Shown in pieces: positions 63,176-64,000 of a stretch of DNA of 64,000 nt (the stretch's first letter is position 1; each line of letters opens with the position of its first letter). A program made the translations under genes and the position numbers. The notes under the pieces were generated by a model. It was given only the letters and a program-made list of their open reading frames with translations, was not told where the DNA came from and made no database searches. This DNA comes from Carallia brachiata (taxonomy: Eukaryota > Streptophyta > Magnoliopsida > Malpighiales > Rhizophoraceae): assembly GCA_021464245.1 (NCBI GenBank), contig JADCRB010000040.1, positions 6,978,575-7,042,574 on the forward strand. The letters run 5' to 3'.

Positions 63176-63761
63176 CTACTCCACTTCCCAAAGTGTCCGA
63201 CGTCTCATCGTACTCCACGTGCGGCCCACAGTCGTAAGAACAACACGTTCGAATATCAAGTCGATGTTGTCTTCAAAGGCACCACCGACAACCTCGTCAA
63301 ACAAGTCTGGCAACTCGCAGCCATCAATTCCGAGATCAGGGAGGTCAGGGACGACGACTGATGATAATGATAATGGGATGGTGGTGGTGGTCGTCAACCC
63401 TAACCCTGCAAAATATTCAGAGCAGAAGCCCCAAGTGAAATGATCATCGCCGTCCATCGTTGCGTCTTCCATGGCAGTCATAGGTGGGTTGGCGGTGGTG
63501 TCTATATTGCATACAGAAGGAGGAGGAAAGAAAGCATTAGCCGTTGATGCAGTATTGGCGGAGGTGTTGGCGGCGGCGGTGATGGTTGTTCAACTTCTGT
63601 CTCAGCGTCATCGGACTCGGTGGAGCAGGAGGGGTCCAAATGTATGCCTTTCTTCTTCAGGCGATCTTTGTAATTGCTGATGTCAAAGTTGGTCACTGCA
63701 TTTGGTCCTCTGTATTCTATTGCTGCCATGTCGTATGCTTCTGCTGCCTCTTCTTGTGTGT
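63176..63761 (-). CDS. AP2-class transcription factor (WRINKLED3/4-like), last exon
   Basis: Relatives activate fatty-acid and cutin/wax precursor synthesis genes (family knowledge). Only the last coding exon (63761-63176, minus strand) lies in the window. Upstream exons are beyond the right edge, and the 63762-64000 sequence looks intronic. The exon opens with the end of the second AP2 repeat: [18 protein letters not shown], then [12 protein letters not shown] divergent C-terminal region follows with a Thr/Ala-rich stretch, an acidic segment ([19 protein letters not shown]) that may activate transcription, and the end RRRTLWEVE. The exon is 586 nt but the frame needs 587: near 63592 GAACAACC stands where GAAACAACC restores the reading frame. 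Confidence 0.85.
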
Positions 63762-64000
63762 CTTTTTTTTTTTTTTTTAAAGAAAAAATCAAATTCAATA
63801 AACGAACCAATAAATTAATTATTAAAGAAATTTGAATGAGATCGATCATGTAACCGATTTAGCAAGTTAATTCATAATTAACCACACAATCCAATCTAAA
63901 GGAAGTTGAGGGCTTCAAATCGTAAGAACACTAGTACATGAACACGATGACCTTGAACAGATGATGTATTATTATAAGCAAAAAGTTATATAGTCACGTA
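63762..64000 (-). other. Intron of the AP2 gene (window edge)
   Basis: On the minus strand an A-rich acceptor region ending AAAAG precedes the exon at 63761. No coding similarity was seen to the window end. An 18-base T run on the plus strand (about 63763-63778) lies at the splice site. Confidence 0.6.

Overview
The window is nuclear DNA from a flowering plant, most likely a core eudicot. The genes are split by AT-rich GT-AG introns, the products belong to plant-specific families (ACA calcium pumps, MSR glycosyltransferase-like proteins, ABF/AREB bZIP factors, SABATH methyltransferases, PME-PMEI pectinesterases, WRINKLED-type AP2 factors), and the intergenic DNA is full of MITE-like and retroelement fragments. 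I cannot name the species from sequence alone.

Layout, left to right. 384-4770 (+): last eight coding exons of a P2B autoinhibited Ca2+-ATPase. 5706-9379 (-): complete O-fucosyltransferase-family gene of the MANNAN SYNTHESIS-RELATED (MSR) type, convergent with the pump. 9380-15881: gene-poor AT-rich DNA. 15882-20247 (-): group-A bZIP (AREB3/ABI5-like) with a 3.3 kb second intron holding a MITE-like insertion. 20248-33354: gene-poor, with a GC-rich poly(A)-tailed retroposed block, a partial SABATH gene copy, a MITE with a perfect target-site duplication, and other repeats. 33355-35987 (+): SABATH carboxyl methyltransferase. 36050-36730: solo Copia LTR plus primer-binding site and leader, abutting a truncated copy of a SUN gene 5' end (36736-37319). 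38619-41076 (+): longer SUN-domain gene carrying two nonsense codons and three frameshifts. 44548-49550 (+) and 49876-51669 (-): two convergent pectinesterases of different subtypes. 54907-56847 (+): small basic DUF4602-like protein. 57859-60725 (-): BED/DUF659/hAT-dimerisation gene. 63176 to beyond the right edge (-): AP2 factor of WRI3/4 type.

The genes do not form one pathway. MSR and the two pectinesterases share a cell-wall theme and the bZIP belongs to ABA signalling, but this looks like ordinary clustering.

The strongest pattern is technical or evolutionary. Seven otherwise well-conserved genes each need one or more one-base corrections, nearly all of which restore a homopolymer of three or four bases. 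After correction every splice phase closes and every total coding length is a multiple of three. This points to uncorrected homopolymer errors in the assembly more than to mass pseudogenisation. The SUN gene is the exception: stops remain after correction. I saw no clearly new multi-gene system. The most unusual structures are the two fold-back elements near and inside the SABATH gene, the SABATH and SUN partial duplications, and the Copia-SUN junction.
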